A stretch of 64,000 nt of DNA, from contig CAWGWC010000017.1 in assembly GCA_963826165.1 (NCBI GenBank), positions 448,957 to 512,956 on the forward strand. The letters run 5' to 3'. Under the pieces are notes generated by a model. It was not told the DNA's origin. It made no database searches and saw only the letters and a list, made by a program, of their open reading frames with translations. Shown here piece after piece: positions 42,197 through 51,755 of this stretch (the first letter of the stretch is position 1; each line of letters opens with the position of its first letter). The position numbers were made by a program, and so were the translations under genes. The DNA comes from JACVRW01 sp963826165 (GTDB taxonomy: Bacteria > Actinomycetota > Thermoleophilia > Solirubrobacterales > Thermoleophilaceae).

Positions 42197-43422
42197 GCGA
42201 GGCCATCTCCTTCTTTCGCTCTCGCTGGGTCGACAGCCCGGTGCACGCCGGCGAGCTGCCCGACCACGAGCTGCCCACCGGCTACCGCGCCGCCGGGGTG
42301 GCGGCGGGCATCAAGCCCGACGGACTCGACGTGGGGGTGCTGGTCTCCGACTCGCCGGCCACGGTGTCGGCCGCACGTTTCACCAGCAACGCCCGTGTGG
42401 GCGCGCCGGTGATCGTCTCGCGCCTGGCCGAGCTCGGCGCGTTGCGGGCGGTGGCCGTCAACTCTGGCTGCTCGAACGTGGGCGACGGGCAGCGCGGCCT
42501 CGACACGGCGGCGGCGATGCAGTCGGCCGCGGCGGCCAAGCTGGGCCTCGAGCCCGGACGCGTGGCCGTGGCCTCCACCGGGGTGATCGGGGTGGAGCTG
42601 CCGCGCGACCGGGTGGTGGCCGGAGTGGAGAGCGCCTGCGACGCGCTCGGACTCGAGGCGGACGCGTTCTCCGAGGCGATCCTCACCAGCGACGCCGGGC
42701 CCAAGCGGGCCTGCCTCCAGGTGCACCTGTCCGGCGGGGCGGTGCGGCTGGCCGCCCAGGCCAAGGGCGCGGGGATGATCTCGCCGCGCTTCGCCACGAT
42801 GTTCTGTTTCGTGCAGACGGACGCCGTCCTGGAGCAGGAGACGCTCGACCTCCTCACCGGCGTATGCGTCAAGCGCTCGTTCGACCGCATCTCAGTCGAC
42901 GGGCAGCTGTCCACGAGCGACACGGTGGTGGCGATGGCCAACGGCCACTCCGGGGTGGAAGTGGAGCCCGAGAGCGACGACGAGCTGCGGCTCGGTGAGG
43001 CCATGGACGCCCTGCTGCGCCAGCTGTCGCTCGACATCGTCGCCGACGGGGAGGGCGCCCGGCGCGTAGGGCGGATCGTGGTGGGGGGGCGGCCCGATGC
43101 CGTGGAGCCGGTGGCCCGGGCCATCGCCAACTCGCCGCTCGTGAAGGCGGCGCTGCACGGCGGCGACCCCAATTTCGGCCGCATCCTGCAGGCGGCGGGG
43201 GCGGTCTGGCCCGACGACGAGCCGTTCATCGCCGACCTCGAGATCGAGGGCCATCAGGTCGTGTCGGCCGGCGAGGCGGTCGAGCCCGCGCCCGCGGAGC
43301 TGGTGAGCGGCCCCGAGGTGGAATACCGCCTGACCATGCCCGGCGAGGGCGGCGAAACCGAGGTCTTCTTCTCCGACCTGTCGCCCGCCTACGTGGACTA
43401 CAACGCGAGCTACACCTCGTGA
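42193..43422 (+). CDS. argJ: glutamate N-acetyltransferase / bifunctional ArgJ
   Basis: The 409-residue protein transfers acetyl from N-acetylornithine to glutamate, recycling the blocking group. It is made as a precursor cut before a Thr nucleophile; Thr202 in KGAGMISPRFATMFCF is at that place. PVIVSRLAELG, the NSGCSNVGDGQ motif (NSGNANA in most homologues) and STGVIGVELP are also visible. Whether it also makes acetylglutamate from acetyl-CoA cannot be told. GTG 42193 overlaps the argC stop. Confidence 0.95.
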   Translation: MSEAISFFRSRWVDSPVHAGELPDHELPTGYRAAGVAAGIKPDGLDVGVLVSDSPATVSAARFTSNARVGAPVIVSRLAELGALRAVAVNSGCSNVGDGQRGLDTAAAMQSAAAAKLGLEPGRVAVASTGVIGVELPRDRVVAGVESACDALGLEADAFSEAILTSDAGPKRACLQVHLSGGAVRLAAQAKGAGMISPRFATMFCFVQTDAVLEQETLDLLTGVCVKRSFDRISVDGQLSTSDTVVAMANGHSGVEVEPESDDELRLGEAMDALLRQLSLDIVADGEGARRVGRIVVGGRPDAVEPVARAIANSPLVKAALHGGDPNFGRILQAAGAVWPDDEPFIADLEIEGHQVVSAGEAVEPAPAELVSGPEVEYRLTMPGEGGETEVFFSDLSPAYVDYNASYTS

Positions 43423-44261
43423 AGCGCGACGTCGCCACCCTCCTCGAGGCGCTGCCCTACATCCGCGAGTACCACGGGGAGACGGTGGTGATCAAGTACG
43501 GGGGCGCCGCGATGACCGACCCTGCGCTCAAGGAGGACTTCGCCCGCGACGTGGTGCTCCTCAAGTACGTGGGCATGAACCCGGTGGTGGTGCACGGCGG
43601 AGGGCCGGACATCACCCGCTACATGGAGCGGCTGGGCATGGAGGTCAGGTTCGTGGAGGGCCTGCGCGTGTCCGACGAAGCCACGGTCGAGGTGGCCAAG
43701 ATGGTGCTGGTCGGCAAGCAGAACAAGGACATAGTGCTGCTGCTGGGCCGCCACGGGCAGCCTGCGGTGGGGCTGTGCGGCGACGACGGCCGGCTGTTCA
43801 CGGTCAGGAAGCGCCTGGCGGGGGAGACCGACGTGGGCTTCGTGGGCGACATCGAGCGCGTGGACGCCGGCGTGCTCAACCACATCGCCGCCGACTACAT
43901 CCCGGTGATCGCCTCGGTGGGCGCCGACGCCGAGGGCCGCTCCTACAACGTCAACGCGGACGCCGCCGCGGCCGCGGTGGCCGAGGCGCTCGGCGCGTTC
44001 AAGGTGATGTTCCTCACCGACGTGGAGGGCTGGCGTGCCAACCCGGACGACCCGGCGAGCCGCGTGTCCGAGGCCACGGCGGCGGACGTCCGCGCGCGGC
44101 TCGCGGAGACGAGCGGCGGCATGCGACCCAAGCTCGAGGCCTGCGTGCACGCGCTCGAGTCTGGCGTGTCGAACGCGTACATCATCGACGGCCGCCTGCC
44201 GCACTCGCTGCTGCTCGAGCTGTTCACCGACGAGGGCATCGGTACCAAGCTGTGGCCCTAG
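43419..44261 (+). CDS. argB: acetylglutamate kinase
   Basis: The 280-residue amino-acid kinase has VVIKYGGAAMTD, VVVHGGGPDI, GLRVSDEATVEVAKMVLVGKQ-like (substrate Arg), YNVNADAAAAAVAEALGAFK and GGMRPKLEACVHALESGV, with every catalytic Lys and Gly loop in place. It phosphorylates N-acetylglutamate. An N-terminal helix (RDVATLLEALPYIREY) is of the kind that makes arginine-sensitive hexamers, so feedback inhibition is likely. GTG 43419 overlaps the argJ stop. Confidence 0.96.
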   Translation: MKRDVATLLEALPYIREYHGETVVIKYGGAAMTDPALKEDFARDVVLLKYVGMNPVVVHGGGPDITRYMERLGMEVRFVEGLRVSDEATVEVAKMVLVGKQNKDIVLLLGRHGQPAVGLCGDDGRLFTVRKRLAGETDVGFVGDIERVDAGVLNHIAADYIPVIASVGADAEGRSYNVNADAAAAAVAEALGAFKVMFLTDVEGWRANPDDPASRVSEATAADVRARLAETSGGMRPKLEACVHALESGVSNAYIIDGRLPHSLLLELFTDEGIGTKLWP

Positions 44262-45388
44262 AGCAGCTGCAGTCCACCGAGCGTTGGGCCGTGATGGGCA
44301 CCTACGTGCGCAACCCGGTGGAGTTCGTGCGCGGGGAGGGAACCCGCCTGTGGGACGACGAGGGCAACGAGTACCTCGACTTCCTGGCCGGCATCTCGGT
44401 GGCGCAGCTCGGTCACTGCCACCCCGCCGTGGTCGAGGCGGTGCGCGAGCAGGCCGGACGGCTGATGCACGTGGGCAACCTCTACTACACCGAGCCCGGA
44501 ATGCGGCTCGCGGGCCTCCTGTCCGAGCACTCGCTGGGCGGCAAGGTGTTCCTGTGCAACTCGGGCACGGAGGCCATCGAGTGCGCCCTCAAGCTGGCCC
44601 GGCGCCACAAGCCCGGCGGCGACTTCGTGGTGCTCGAGGGCGGCTTCCACGGCCGCACCATGGGCGCGCTCTCGGCCACGCCCCAGGAGCCCAAGCAGGC
44701 ACCCTTCGCGCCGCTCGTGCCCGGCTTTCGCGTGGCGCCCCGCGAGGGCCCGCTGCCGGTGGACGAGCGCACCGCGGCGGTGTTGATCGAGCCGGTTCAG
44801 GGTGAGGGCGGCATTCACCCGATCGATCCGCAGCTGCTGGCGGACGCCCGCGCGGCGTGCGACCAGCACGGCGCCCTGCTGATCTTCGACGAGATCCAGT
44901 GCGGCATGGGCCGGACGGGCACGCTCTGGGCCTGGCAGCAGCTGGGCGTCACGCCTGACGTGATGACGGTGGCCAAGGGGCTGGGCGGCGGGCTGCCGGT
45001 GGGCGCGTGCGTGACCAGTCCTGCCTACAACGAAGTGCTGCGCCCGGGCGACCACGGTTCCACGTTCGCGGGTGGGCCGGTGATAGCGGCGGCCGCGACC
45101 GTGGTGCTCGACACCGTGAGCCACAGAGAGTTCCTGGACGACGTGTCCGCCAAGGGCGAGCGGCTCGCCGCGGGGCTGGGCAACCTCGGCCTGGATGTGC
45201 GCGGCATGGGGCTGATGCTGGCCTTCGCGTGCGAGGACGGCCCGGCCCTGGCCCGCCATCTGCTGCTCGAGCAGCGGCTCGTGGTCAACGCCACCGGTCC
45301 GGACACTGTCCGGCTGTTGCCGCCGCTGACGGTCACGGACGAGGAGATCGACGAAGCGGCGGCGCGGATCGGGCGGGCGCTCAGCTGA
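44252..45388 (+). CDS. argD: acetylornithine aminotransferase
   Basis: The 378-residue class III aminotransferase has FLAGISVAQLGHCHPAVVEA, NSGTEAIECALKLAR, FHGRTMGALSAT, the PLP Asp region LIFDEIQCGMGRTG and the PLP Lys in TVAKGLGGGLPVGA. It converts acetylglutamate semialdehyde to acetylornithine. GTG 44252 overlaps argB by ten bases and is the first start that leaves the full N-terminus. Its stop overlaps the convergent methyltransferase by eight bases. No argF or argR follows here. Confidence 0.95.
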   Translation: MALEQLQSTERWAVMGTYVRNPVEFVRGEGTRLWDDEGNEYLDFLAGISVAQLGHCHPAVVEAVREQAGRLMHVGNLYYTEPGMRLAGLLSEHSLGGKVFLCNSGTEAIECALKLARRHKPGGDFVVLEGGFHGRTMGALSATPQEPKQAPFAPLVPGFRVAPREGPLPVDERTAAVLIEPVQGEGGIHPIDPQLLADARAACDQHGALLIFDEIQCGMGRTGTLWAWQQLGVTPDVMTVAKGLGGGLPVGACVTSPAYNEVLRPGDHGSTFAGGPVIAAAATVVLDTVSHREFLDDVSAKGERLAAGLGNLGLDVRGMGLMLAFACEDGPALARHLLLEQRLVVNATGPDTVRLLPPLTVTDEEIDEAAARIGRALS

Positions 45389-46142
45389 CCCGCCGCGCCA
45401 CCCACACCTCTTCGCCCGGCCAGCGCCGGGCCCAGCCGCGCACGAGGTAGAAGCGCAGCTCGTCCTCGGGGCCCTCGGGAGCGCGCAGCTCGTGCAGCGC
45501 CTCGACCTCGAAGCCGGTGTCGCGCAGCAGCGCCAGCATCTCACCGTGGGGGAGGTGCCAGTCCGGTGCCTCCTCGTCGGGCCAGTCGATTCGGTGAAGG
45601 CCGAACTGGGGCCGCTCGAGGCGCTCGCCGGCCGGGTCGTCCGAATCCGGTGAGCACAGCATCGAGATCACCGAGTTGCACAGGAAGATCAGCCGGCCGC
45701 CGGGACGCAGCAGGCGGTGAGCCTCGGGAATCCATGCGTACGGGTCGCACCAGATGGCCGCTCCGTACTCGGAGAAGGCGATGTCGAAGGAGCCGTCGGC
45801 GAAAGGCGGGGCCTCGGCGCTGGCGTGCACCAGCGGAAACTCGAGGCCATGCTCGCGCTGGAGCTCGCGGGCGGTGGCGAGCTGAGCCTCGGACACGTCG
45901 AGGCCCACGGGCCGCCCCCCGAGACGGGCGAACCAGGCGGACCAGTAACCGGTGCCGCAGCCGAGGTCGATCACGTCCCGTCCCTCCACGTCGGGCAGGA
46001 TCCGGACCTCGCTCTCCGGGACTTCCCAGCCGCCCCAGTGGGGCTCGTCGCGAGCCCAGGCCACGCGGCCCAGCTCCGCCCAGTTGGGGGCGTCCGCATC
46101 CCACATCCTCTGGGCCTCGCGAGCGTGCTCTGACAGGTCCAC
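45381..46142 (-). CDS. class I SAM-dependent methyltransferase
   Basis: The 253-residue protein has the SAM-binding motif I VIDLGCGTGYWSAWFARLG, acidic motif II (VGLDVSEAQL), ADGSFDIAFSEYG (motif post II) and LLRPGGRLIFL (motif III). The acceptor may be a small molecule; nothing links it to arginine. GTG 46142 lies eight bases behind TACTTG, an imperfect -10 box. It is on the opposite strand between argD and argG and may be an insertion into an older arg cluster. Confidence 0.88.
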   Translation of the reverse strand: MDLSEHAREAQRMWDADAPNWAELGRVAWARDEPHWGGWEVPESEVRILPDVEGRDVIDLGCGTGYWSAWFARLGGRPVGLDVSEAQLATARELQREHGLEFPLVHASAEAPPFADGSFDIAFSEYGAAIWCDPYAWIPEAHRLLRPGGRLIFLCNSVISMLCSPDSDDPAGERLERPQFGLHRIDWPDEEAPDWHLPHGEMLALLRDTGFEVEALHELRAPEGPEDELRFYLVRGWARRWPGEEVWVARRVS

Positions 46143-46173
46143 GGCGCGGCCAAGTAGAACAGGATCGCTCCGA

Positions 46174-46179
46174 TAGGGT
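46174..46179 (+). promoter_or_regulatory. leaderless -10 box of argG
   Basis: TAGGGT ends nine bases before TTG 46189, implying leaderless initiation at a TTG codon. Confidence 0.5.
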
Positions 46180-46188
46180 CAAGCGCCC

Positions 46189-47463
46189 TTGGCCGACGAA
46201 CGCCACACGCTGATCAAGACGGCCTCCTACGAGGCCGGTCCCGGGGAAGTGGGACGCGTTCTTCTGCTCTACTCCGGCGGCCTCGACACCTCGGTGATGC
46301 TCAAGTGGATCCAGGACGAGTACGAGGCCGAGGTGGTGGCCCTGACCGTCAACCTCGGCCAGCCGGGCGAGGATTACGACGTGGTTCGGGGCAAGGCGCT
46401 CCAGCTGGGCGCGCTCGAATGCCACGTGGTCGACGCGCGTGAGGAGTTCGCGCGCGACTACGTCCTGCCCGCGATAAAGGCCAACGCCCTCTACGGCGGC
46501 GGCTACCCGCTGTTCACTGCGCTGGGGCGACCCTTGATCGCCAAGCTGGCCGTGGAGTACGCGCGCCGCGCCGACTGCGACACCATCGCTCACGGCTGCA
46601 CCGGCAAGGGCAACGACCAGGTGCGGATCGAGTCGACGGTGATCGCCCTCGACCCTGCGATGAAGATCATCGCCCCGGTACGCGGCTGGCAGATGGGGCG
46701 CGAAGAGGAGATCGCCTATGCGCGCGAGCACGGGATTCCGGTCAAGGGCGGCACCGAGGCGCCGCCCTACTCGATCGACGACAACCTGTGGGGGCGCTCC
46801 TCGGAGGGCGGCGCGATCGAGGACCTCGACGAGCCGCCGCGCGACGACGTCTTCGAGCTGGTGACGCGCCCAGAGGAGGCACCGGACGAGTCACAGGACG
46901 TGGTCGTCGGCTTCGAGCGCGGCGTGCCGGTGTCCCTCGACGGCGAGCGGCTTGGCCTGGTGGAGCTGCTCGAGCGCGCCGGAGAGGTCGGCGCCCGCCA
47001 CGGCGTGGGTATCGTCGATCACATCGAGGACCGCATCGTCGGGCTCAAGGTGCGCGACCTCTACGAGGTACCGGCGGCGGCGATCGTCCTCACCGCGCAC
47101 AAGGAGCTGGAGAAGCTCGTGGGCACGATCCATCAGAACAACTTCAAGCCACAGCTCGATGCCCACTGGGCCTATTTGGTCTACGCCGGTCTGTGGTACG
47201 AGCCCCTGGTGTCAGACCTGAACGCGCTGATGGACTCGGTCAACGAGCAGATCACCGGGGAGATCACGATGCGGCTCTACAAGGGCTCGGCCCGCGCCGT
47301 GGCCCGGCGCTCGCCCAACGCGCTCTACGATCCGGCCCTGGCCGGCTTCGGCGAGTCGGGTGGCCTGTTCTCCCAGCAGGCCAGCCCGGGCTTCATCGAA
47401 CTGTGGTCCCTGCAGTCGAGGATGGCTTACAACGTGCGGAAACGGGGAAGCGAGGAGACATGA
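46189..47463 (+). CDS. argG: argininosuccinate synthase
   Basis: The 424-residue enzyme joins citrulline and aspartate using ATP. It has the PP-loop LLYSGGLDTSVMLKWIQDEY, HGCTGKGNDQVRIE, the citrulline/aspartate-binding APVRGWQMGREEEI and YSIDDNLWGRSSEGG, and GIHQNNFKPQLD-like late sequence. Length and motifs match the form common in actinobacteria and proteobacteria. TTG 46189 is the only start that agrees with its TAGGGT box. It overlaps a small membrane gene by four bases. Confidence 0.96.
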   Translation: MADERHTLIKTASYEAGPGEVGRVLLLYSGGLDTSVMLKWIQDEYEAEVVALTVNLGQPGEDYDVVRGKALQLGALECHVVDAREEFARDYVLPAIKANALYGGGYPLFTALGRPLIAKLAVEYARRADCDTIAHGCTGKGNDQVRIESTVIALDPAMKIIAPVRGWQMGREEEIAYAREHGIPVKGGTEAPPYSIDDNLWGRSSEGGAIEDLDEPPRDDVFELVTRPEEAPDESQDVVVGFERGVPVSLDGERLGLVELLERAGEVGARHGVGIVDHIEDRIVGLKVRDLYEVPAAAIVLTAHKELEKLVGTIHQNNFKPQLDAHWAYLVYAGLWYEPLVSDLNALMDSVNEQITGEITMRLYKGSARAVARRSPNALYDPALAGFGESGGLFSQQASPGFIELWSLQSRMAYNVRKRGSEET

Positions 47464-47636
47464 TGTTCAAGGGCTACACCCTGCTCGGCTGGTTGACGTG
47501 GCAAGGCATCCGCGCCGTCGCGAAGCGCAAGCTGGGCCAGAACAAGGTCAAGCTGGGCGCAGGCGCCACCGTGCTGCTCGCGCTGGTGGCCGCCCTCGTG
47601 GCCGCCTGGGCCACGGGCGACGACGACAGCAGCTAG
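47460..47636 (+). CDS. small single-span membrane protein after argG
   Basis: The 58-residue protein (MMFKGYTLLGWLTWQGIRAV start) has a positive stretch then a transmembrane helix (VLLALVAALVAAWATG) and an acidic DDDSS end. It is coupled to argG by ATGA overlap, with GAGGAG before it. I do not recognise it. Its stop overlaps the convergent SPW-like gene by four bases. Confidence 0.6.
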   Translation: MMFKGYTLLGWLTWQGIRAVAKRKLGQNKVKLGAGATVLLALVAALVAAWATGDDDSS

Positions 47637-48142
47637 CGAGCCGGATCGGCGGGCGGGCGGCTGCGCTCGGGCGCCCGCTCCGGTGCGGGCTCCCGCGAAT
47701 CGGCGGCCGCCAGCTCTCCGGGCGCAGGTGCGGGCTTGGCCCGGCGCTCCGCCTTGCGCTCGCGCCGGCTTCGCCGCGGCTTGTCCTCTTTCTTGAAGCG
47801 GGTCCCGATCGTGACCAAGAGGTGCAGGACGCCGAGCGCGATGAAGAAGGCGGTGGGCGCGGTCTCGTCGGAGAATCCGGCGATGAACGGCATGGCGATC
47901 AGCACGCCGGCGAGCACGTAGTCGAGCACCACGTGTGCCGCCAGGGGCACGTAGTTGATGAGGCTGGTCGGACCCTCGGTGGCGGCGGCCAGGAACAGCA
48001 CCACGAGGCCCGCGAGGATGGCCACTGCGACCGCGGCGCCAGACTCGAAGCTGAGCAGGAACGGAGAGACGATCAGGAGCACGCCGGCGGCGTACTCGAT
48101 GAAGCCGTGAACGAAGCGGGGGATCGGCCCTTCCTTGAGCAT
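47633..48142 (-). CDS. SPW-repeat-like four-span membrane protein
   Basis: The 169-residue protein has four hydrophobic helices: GFIEYAAGVLLIVSPFLLSF, AVAVAILAGLVVLFLAAA, LDYVLAGVLIAMPFIAGFS and TAFFIALGVLHLLVTIG. A basic and Pro/Glu-rich C-terminal tail of about 50 residues follows. The spacing of helices and the PF.L.F motif resembles SPW-repeat proteins. ATG 48142 follows TATAAC by six bases. Function is unknown. Confidence 0.72.
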   Translation of the reverse strand: MLKEGPIPRFVHGFIEYAAGVLLIVSPFLLSFESGAAVAVAILAGLVVLFLAAATEGPTSLINYVPLAAHVVLDYVLAGVLIAMPFIAGFSDETAPTAFFIALGVLHLLVTIGTRFKKEDKPRRSRRERKAERRAKPAPAPGELAAADSREPAPERAPERSRPPADPAR

Positions 48143-48148
48143 GTAGGG

Positions 48149-48154
48149 GTTATA
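48149..48154 (-). promoter_or_regulatory. leaderless -10 box of SPW-like gene
   Basis: TATAAC on the minus strand, six bases before ATG 48142. Confidence 0.45.
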
Positions 48155-48242
48155 CCCGCCCCACCACCCGGCAGTCCGCAAGCTGCGTGGATTGGGCGCC
48201 CACTGACCATCCCTGCCAGCCTGAGTCGTCGGCCCCCGACCG

Positions 48243-48248
48243 TATAGT
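48243..48248 (+). promoter_or_regulatory. leaderless -10 box of dnaE
   Basis: TATAGT ends nine bases before ATG 48258. Confidence 0.55.
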
Positions 48249-48257
48249 CGATCGCCG

Positions 48258-51200
48258 ATGTCGTTCGCGCATCTCCACGTCCACTCCGAGTACTCGGTGC
48301 TCGACGGCGCCTGCCGGATAGAGGCGCTGGCCGAGCGTGCCGCCGCGCACGATCAGCCGGCCCTCGGGCTCACCGATCACGGTGTGATGAACGGTGCCGT
48401 GGAGCACTACAAGGCCTGCCGAAAGCACGGAATCAAGCCGATCCTCGGGCTCGAGGCCTATTTCGTGGACGACCGTGCCACCGAGGCCGTGCGCTATGAG
48501 CGCAACCACCTCACCCTGCTGGCGGCCAGCGACCAGGGCTTCCGCAATCTGGTCAAGCTCAGCTCGGCGGGCTATCTCGAGGGCTACCGCCGCGGCAAGG
48601 CCAACGTCGACCTCGAGCTGCTGTCGCGCCACTCCGAGGGCGTGCTGGCGCTCACCGGCTGCCTGCAGTCACGCATCTGCCGCCGCCTCGTGGACGGCTC
48701 GCCGGCCGAGGCCCGGTCCCACGCCGACGCCCTGATGCAGGTGTTCGGCGCCGACAACGTCTTCTTCGAGGTCCAGAAGAACGGCGTGGCCGATCAGGAG
48801 CGCGCCAACGTGGGCATCGCCGAGATCGCCCGCGACGTCGGTCGCCCCCTGGTGGCCACGGGCGACGTGCACTACCTCCGCCGCGAGGACTACGACAACC
48901 ACCGCGCGCTGCTCTGCGTGCAGACCAAGAGCACCCTGGCGCAGCCGAAGCTGTCCTTCGACACCAACGAGTTCTTCCTGAAGAGCACGGGCGAGATGGC
49001 CGAGGACTTCGGGGAGTGGCCGGAGGCGCTCGCCACCAGCCTCGAGATCGCCGACCGCTGCCAGGTCGAGATCGAGCTGGGCAAGCTGCTGATCCCGCGC
49101 TTTCCCACGCCGGAGGGGGACGCGGAGGCGGACTATCTGCGCCGGATGGCTCACGCCGGCCTGCGCAAGCGCTACGGCGATCCGCCCCCGGCCGAGGCGG
49201 TCGAGCGGCTGGAGATGGAGCTCGAGGTGATCGAGCGGATGGGCTTCTCGGCCTACTTCCTGATCGTCTGGGACTTCGTGAAGTTCGCCAAGGACTCGGG
49301 CATCTCCGTGGGCCCGGGGCGCGGCTCGGCGGCGGGCTCGCTCGTGTCCTACTCGCTCAACATCACCGAGGTCGACCCGCTGGCCTACGGCCTGCTGTTC
49401 GAGCGCTTCCTCAACCCGGAGCGGGTCTCGATGCCGGACATCGACATCGACTTCTCGGTCAAGGGACGCGCCCGCGTGATGCGCTACGTGGAGGAGAAGT
49501 ACGGCAAGGACTCGGTGGCCCAGATCGTGACCTTCGGCAAGATGCTGCCGCGCAACGCCACCCGCGATGCCGCGCGTGTCCTGGGCCTCGACTACGGCAC
49601 CGGGGACCGGCTGGCCAAGCTGATCCCGGAGCCGGTGATGGGCCGCACCAAGTCGTTCGACGAGTACCTCTCCGAGGAGCCTGAGCTGCGCCGGGCCTAC
49701 GACTCCGAGCCCGAGTCGCGCCAGATCATCGACACCGCCAAGGGCCTCGAGGGGATCGTGCGCAACGCGGGCATCCACGCCGCCGCGGTGGTGATCGCCG
49801 ACCGCCCGCTCACCGACATCGTGCCCGTGCAGCTGATGGAGGACCGCGGCGCCGCGGCCCCCGATGGGGGCCGCTCCTACAAGGTGGTCACCCAGTACTC
49901 GATGAAGCCGATCGAGGAGATCGGCCTGCTCAAGATGGACTTCCTCGGCCTGCGCAACCTCGACGTGATCGAGGACTGCCTGGCCATCATCGAGGAGGCC
50001 ACCGGCGAGCGCCCGGACATGGCCTCGCTGCCGCTCGACGACGTCAAGACCTTCGAGATGATGGCGCGGGGCGAATCGGTCGGCGTCTTCCAGTTCGAGT
50101 CCGACGGCATGCGCGACGCCCTGCGCAAGGTCAAGCCCACCGAGTTCGAGGACCTGGTGGCGCTCAACGCCCTCTACCGGCCGGGGGCGATGCGTCATAT
50201 CGACACCTATGCGCGCAACAAGCGCAACCCGGAGATCGTCACCTATCTCGACGAGCGCCTGCGCCCGATCACCGAGGCCACCTACTCGGTGATCCTCTAC
50301 CAGGAGCAGTCGATGCAGATCGCCAAGTCGATCGCCGGCTTCTCCGGGGCCGAGGCGGACGACCTGCGCAAGGCCATCGGCAAGAAGAATCGCGCGGCGA
50401 TGGAGGCCCTGCGCGAGCGCTTCTTCGAGGGCGCCCGGGCCAGCGGCACCCAGGAGAGCGTGATCCAGCAGCTGTGGGCGGTCAACGAGGCGGCCGCCGA
50501 CTACTCCTTCAATCGCTCGCACGCCGCCTGCTACGGCCTGGTCGGCTACCGGACCGCCTGGCTGAAGGCCAACTATCCGGCCGAGTACATGGCCGCCCTC
50601 ATCTCCTCGGTCATGTCGACCAAGGACAAGGTGCCCTTCTTCGTGGCCCAGTGCGAGGACATGGGCATAGAGGTGCTGCCGCCGGACGTGAACATGTCGG
50701 GACACGACTTCAAGGTCGTGGAGGGCAACATCCGCTTCGGGCTCGACGCCGTCAAGGGCCTCGGCTACTCGGCGGTGGAGGCCATCATCCGCGCGCGCGA
50801 GGAGGACGGGCCGTTCACCTCGGTGTGGGACTTCTGCCGGCGGGTGGACTGCCAGGCGGTGAACAAGAAGGCCAGCGAGTCGCTGGTCAAGTGCGGCGCC
50901 ATGGACTCGCTTCCGGGCACGCGCACCGGGATGATGCACGTGCTCCCCAACGCCCAGTCGGCGGGCATTCAGACTCAGCAGGACGCGCAGCGCGGGCAGG
51001 GCTCGTTCTTCGACCTGGACGGCGCCGGGGAGGGGGTCGGCCCCGAGCCCGAGCTGCCGGTGCCCGAGCTGCCCGACGAGCGCGAGGACCTGAACACGTG
51101 GGAGAAGGAGACCCTCGGGCTGTTCCTGTCCTCCCATCCGCTGAAGGCTGTGCGGCCGGCCCTGCGCACGAAGGTGGACTGCTCTCTGGCCGACCTGCCC

Positions 51201-51731
51201 CAGAAGAAGGACGGCGAGCTGGTCACCGTGGGCGGCATGATCGCCGAGTGCAAGCGCATCCGCACCAAGAAGGGCGACCCGATGATGTTCGCCACCCTCG
51301 ACGACCTCGAGGGACAGGTGGAGATGCTCGTGTTCAACTCGGCCTACTCCGCCAACGCCGAAAAGGTGGACGTGGACCGCATCGTGCTGGTGCGAGGCCG
51401 GGTCGACCACAAGGAGGCGGGCGAGATCAAGCTGATCGCCCAGGACGTGGAGGCCTTCGAGCCGACGCAGGAGGAGGTGCTCCGCGCGGCGGAGGAGATC
51501 GCCGCCGAGCCGGTGATCCGGCGCCTCACCCTCCACGTCTCGCCCGGGGTGCCCGACAGCTTCCTGGAAGAGCTGCGCGAGGTGGTGGGCCACCACCCCG
51601 GCGAGCACGAGCTGCTGCTGGCCGTGGGCGAGCGGCGCCTGCTGCTGGGCAACGGCTGGCGCGTGTCCGCCGACGCCACCTGCCGGGCCGAGCTGGCGGG
51701 GCTCTCGGGCTCTGCCCGAATCGCCTCCTAG
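48258..51731 (+). CDS. dnaE: DNA polymerase III alpha subunit
   Basis: The 1157-residue replicative polymerase has an N-terminal PHP domain (HLHVHSEYSVLDGA, ALTDHGVMNG-like GLTDHGVMNGA), the palm with GRGSAAGSLVSYSLNIT and the catalytic MPDIDIDFS, the finger region NRSHAACYGLVGYRTAWLKA, the helix-hairpin-helix region, and a C-terminal OB domain (GGMIAECKRIRTKKGDPMMF). Length matches DnaE1. PHP metal ligands appear intact, as in PHP-proofreading actinobacterial enzymes. ATG 48258 lies nine bases after TATAGT. Confidence 0.97.
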   Translation: MSFAHLHVHSEYSVLDGACRIEALAERAAAHDQPALGLTDHGVMNGAVEHYKACRKHGIKPILGLEAYFVDDRATEAVRYERNHLTLLAASDQGFRNLVKLSSAGYLEGYRRGKANVDLELLSRHSEGVLALTGCLQSRICRRLVDGSPAEARSHADALMQVFGADNVFFEVQKNGVADQERANVGIAEIARDVGRPLVATGDVHYLRREDYDNHRALLCVQTKSTLAQPKLSFDTNEFFLKSTGEMAEDFGEWPEALATSLEIADRCQVEIELGKLLIPRFPTPEGDAEADYLRRMAHAGLRKRYGDPPPAEAVERLEMELEVIERMGFSAYFLIVWDFVKFAKDSGISVGPGRGSAAGSLVSYSLNITEVDPLAYGLLFERFLNPERVSMPDIDIDFSVKGRARVMRYVEEKYGKDSVAQIVTFGKMLPRNATRDAARVLGLDYGTGDRLAKLIPEPVMGRTKSFDEYLSEEPELRRAYDSEPESRQIIDTAKGLEGIVRNAGIHAAAVVIADRPLTDIVPVQLMEDRGAAAPDGGRSYKVVTQYSMKPIEEIGLLKMDFLGLRNLDVIEDCLAIIEEATGERPDMASLPLDDVKTFEMMARGESVGVFQFESDGMRDALRKVKPTEFEDLVALNALYRPGAMRHIDTYARNKRNPEIVTYLDERLRPITEATYSVILYQEQSMQIAKSIAGFSGAEADDLRKAIGKKNRAAMEALRERFFEGARASGTQESVIQQLWAVNEAAADYSFNRSHAACYGLVGYRTAWLKANYPAEYMAALISSVMSTKDKVPFFVAQCEDMGIEVLPPDVNMSGHDFKVVEGNIRFGLDAVKGLGYSAVEAIIRAREEDGPFTSVWDFCRRVDCQAVNKKASESLVKCGAMDSLPGTRTGMMHVLPNAQSAGIQTQQDAQRGQGSFFDLDGAGEGVGPEPELPVPELPDEREDLNTWEKETLGLFLSSHPLKAVRPALRTKVDCSLADLPQKKDGELVTVGGMIAECKRIRTKKGDPMMFATLDDLEGQVEMLVFNSAYSANAEKVDVDRIVLVRGRVDHKEAGEIKLIAQDVEAFEPTQEEVLRAAEEIAAEPVIRRLTLHVSPGVPDSFLEELREVVGHHPGEHELLLAVGERRLLLGNGWRVSADATCRAELAGLSGSARIAS

Positions 51732-51755
51732 ACCCCACAGGAATAACCCGGAACC

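Noticed and set aside
42193..44261. LysW-type lysine/ornithine pathway
   Set aside because: No LysW carrier gene is present and ArgJ, ArgB and ArgC match the acetylated arginine pathway.
48669..51608. 979-codon open frame on the minus strand
   Set aside because: It is the mirror of dnaE in GC-rich DNA; composition is His/Leu/Arg/Val-biased and no domain is visible.
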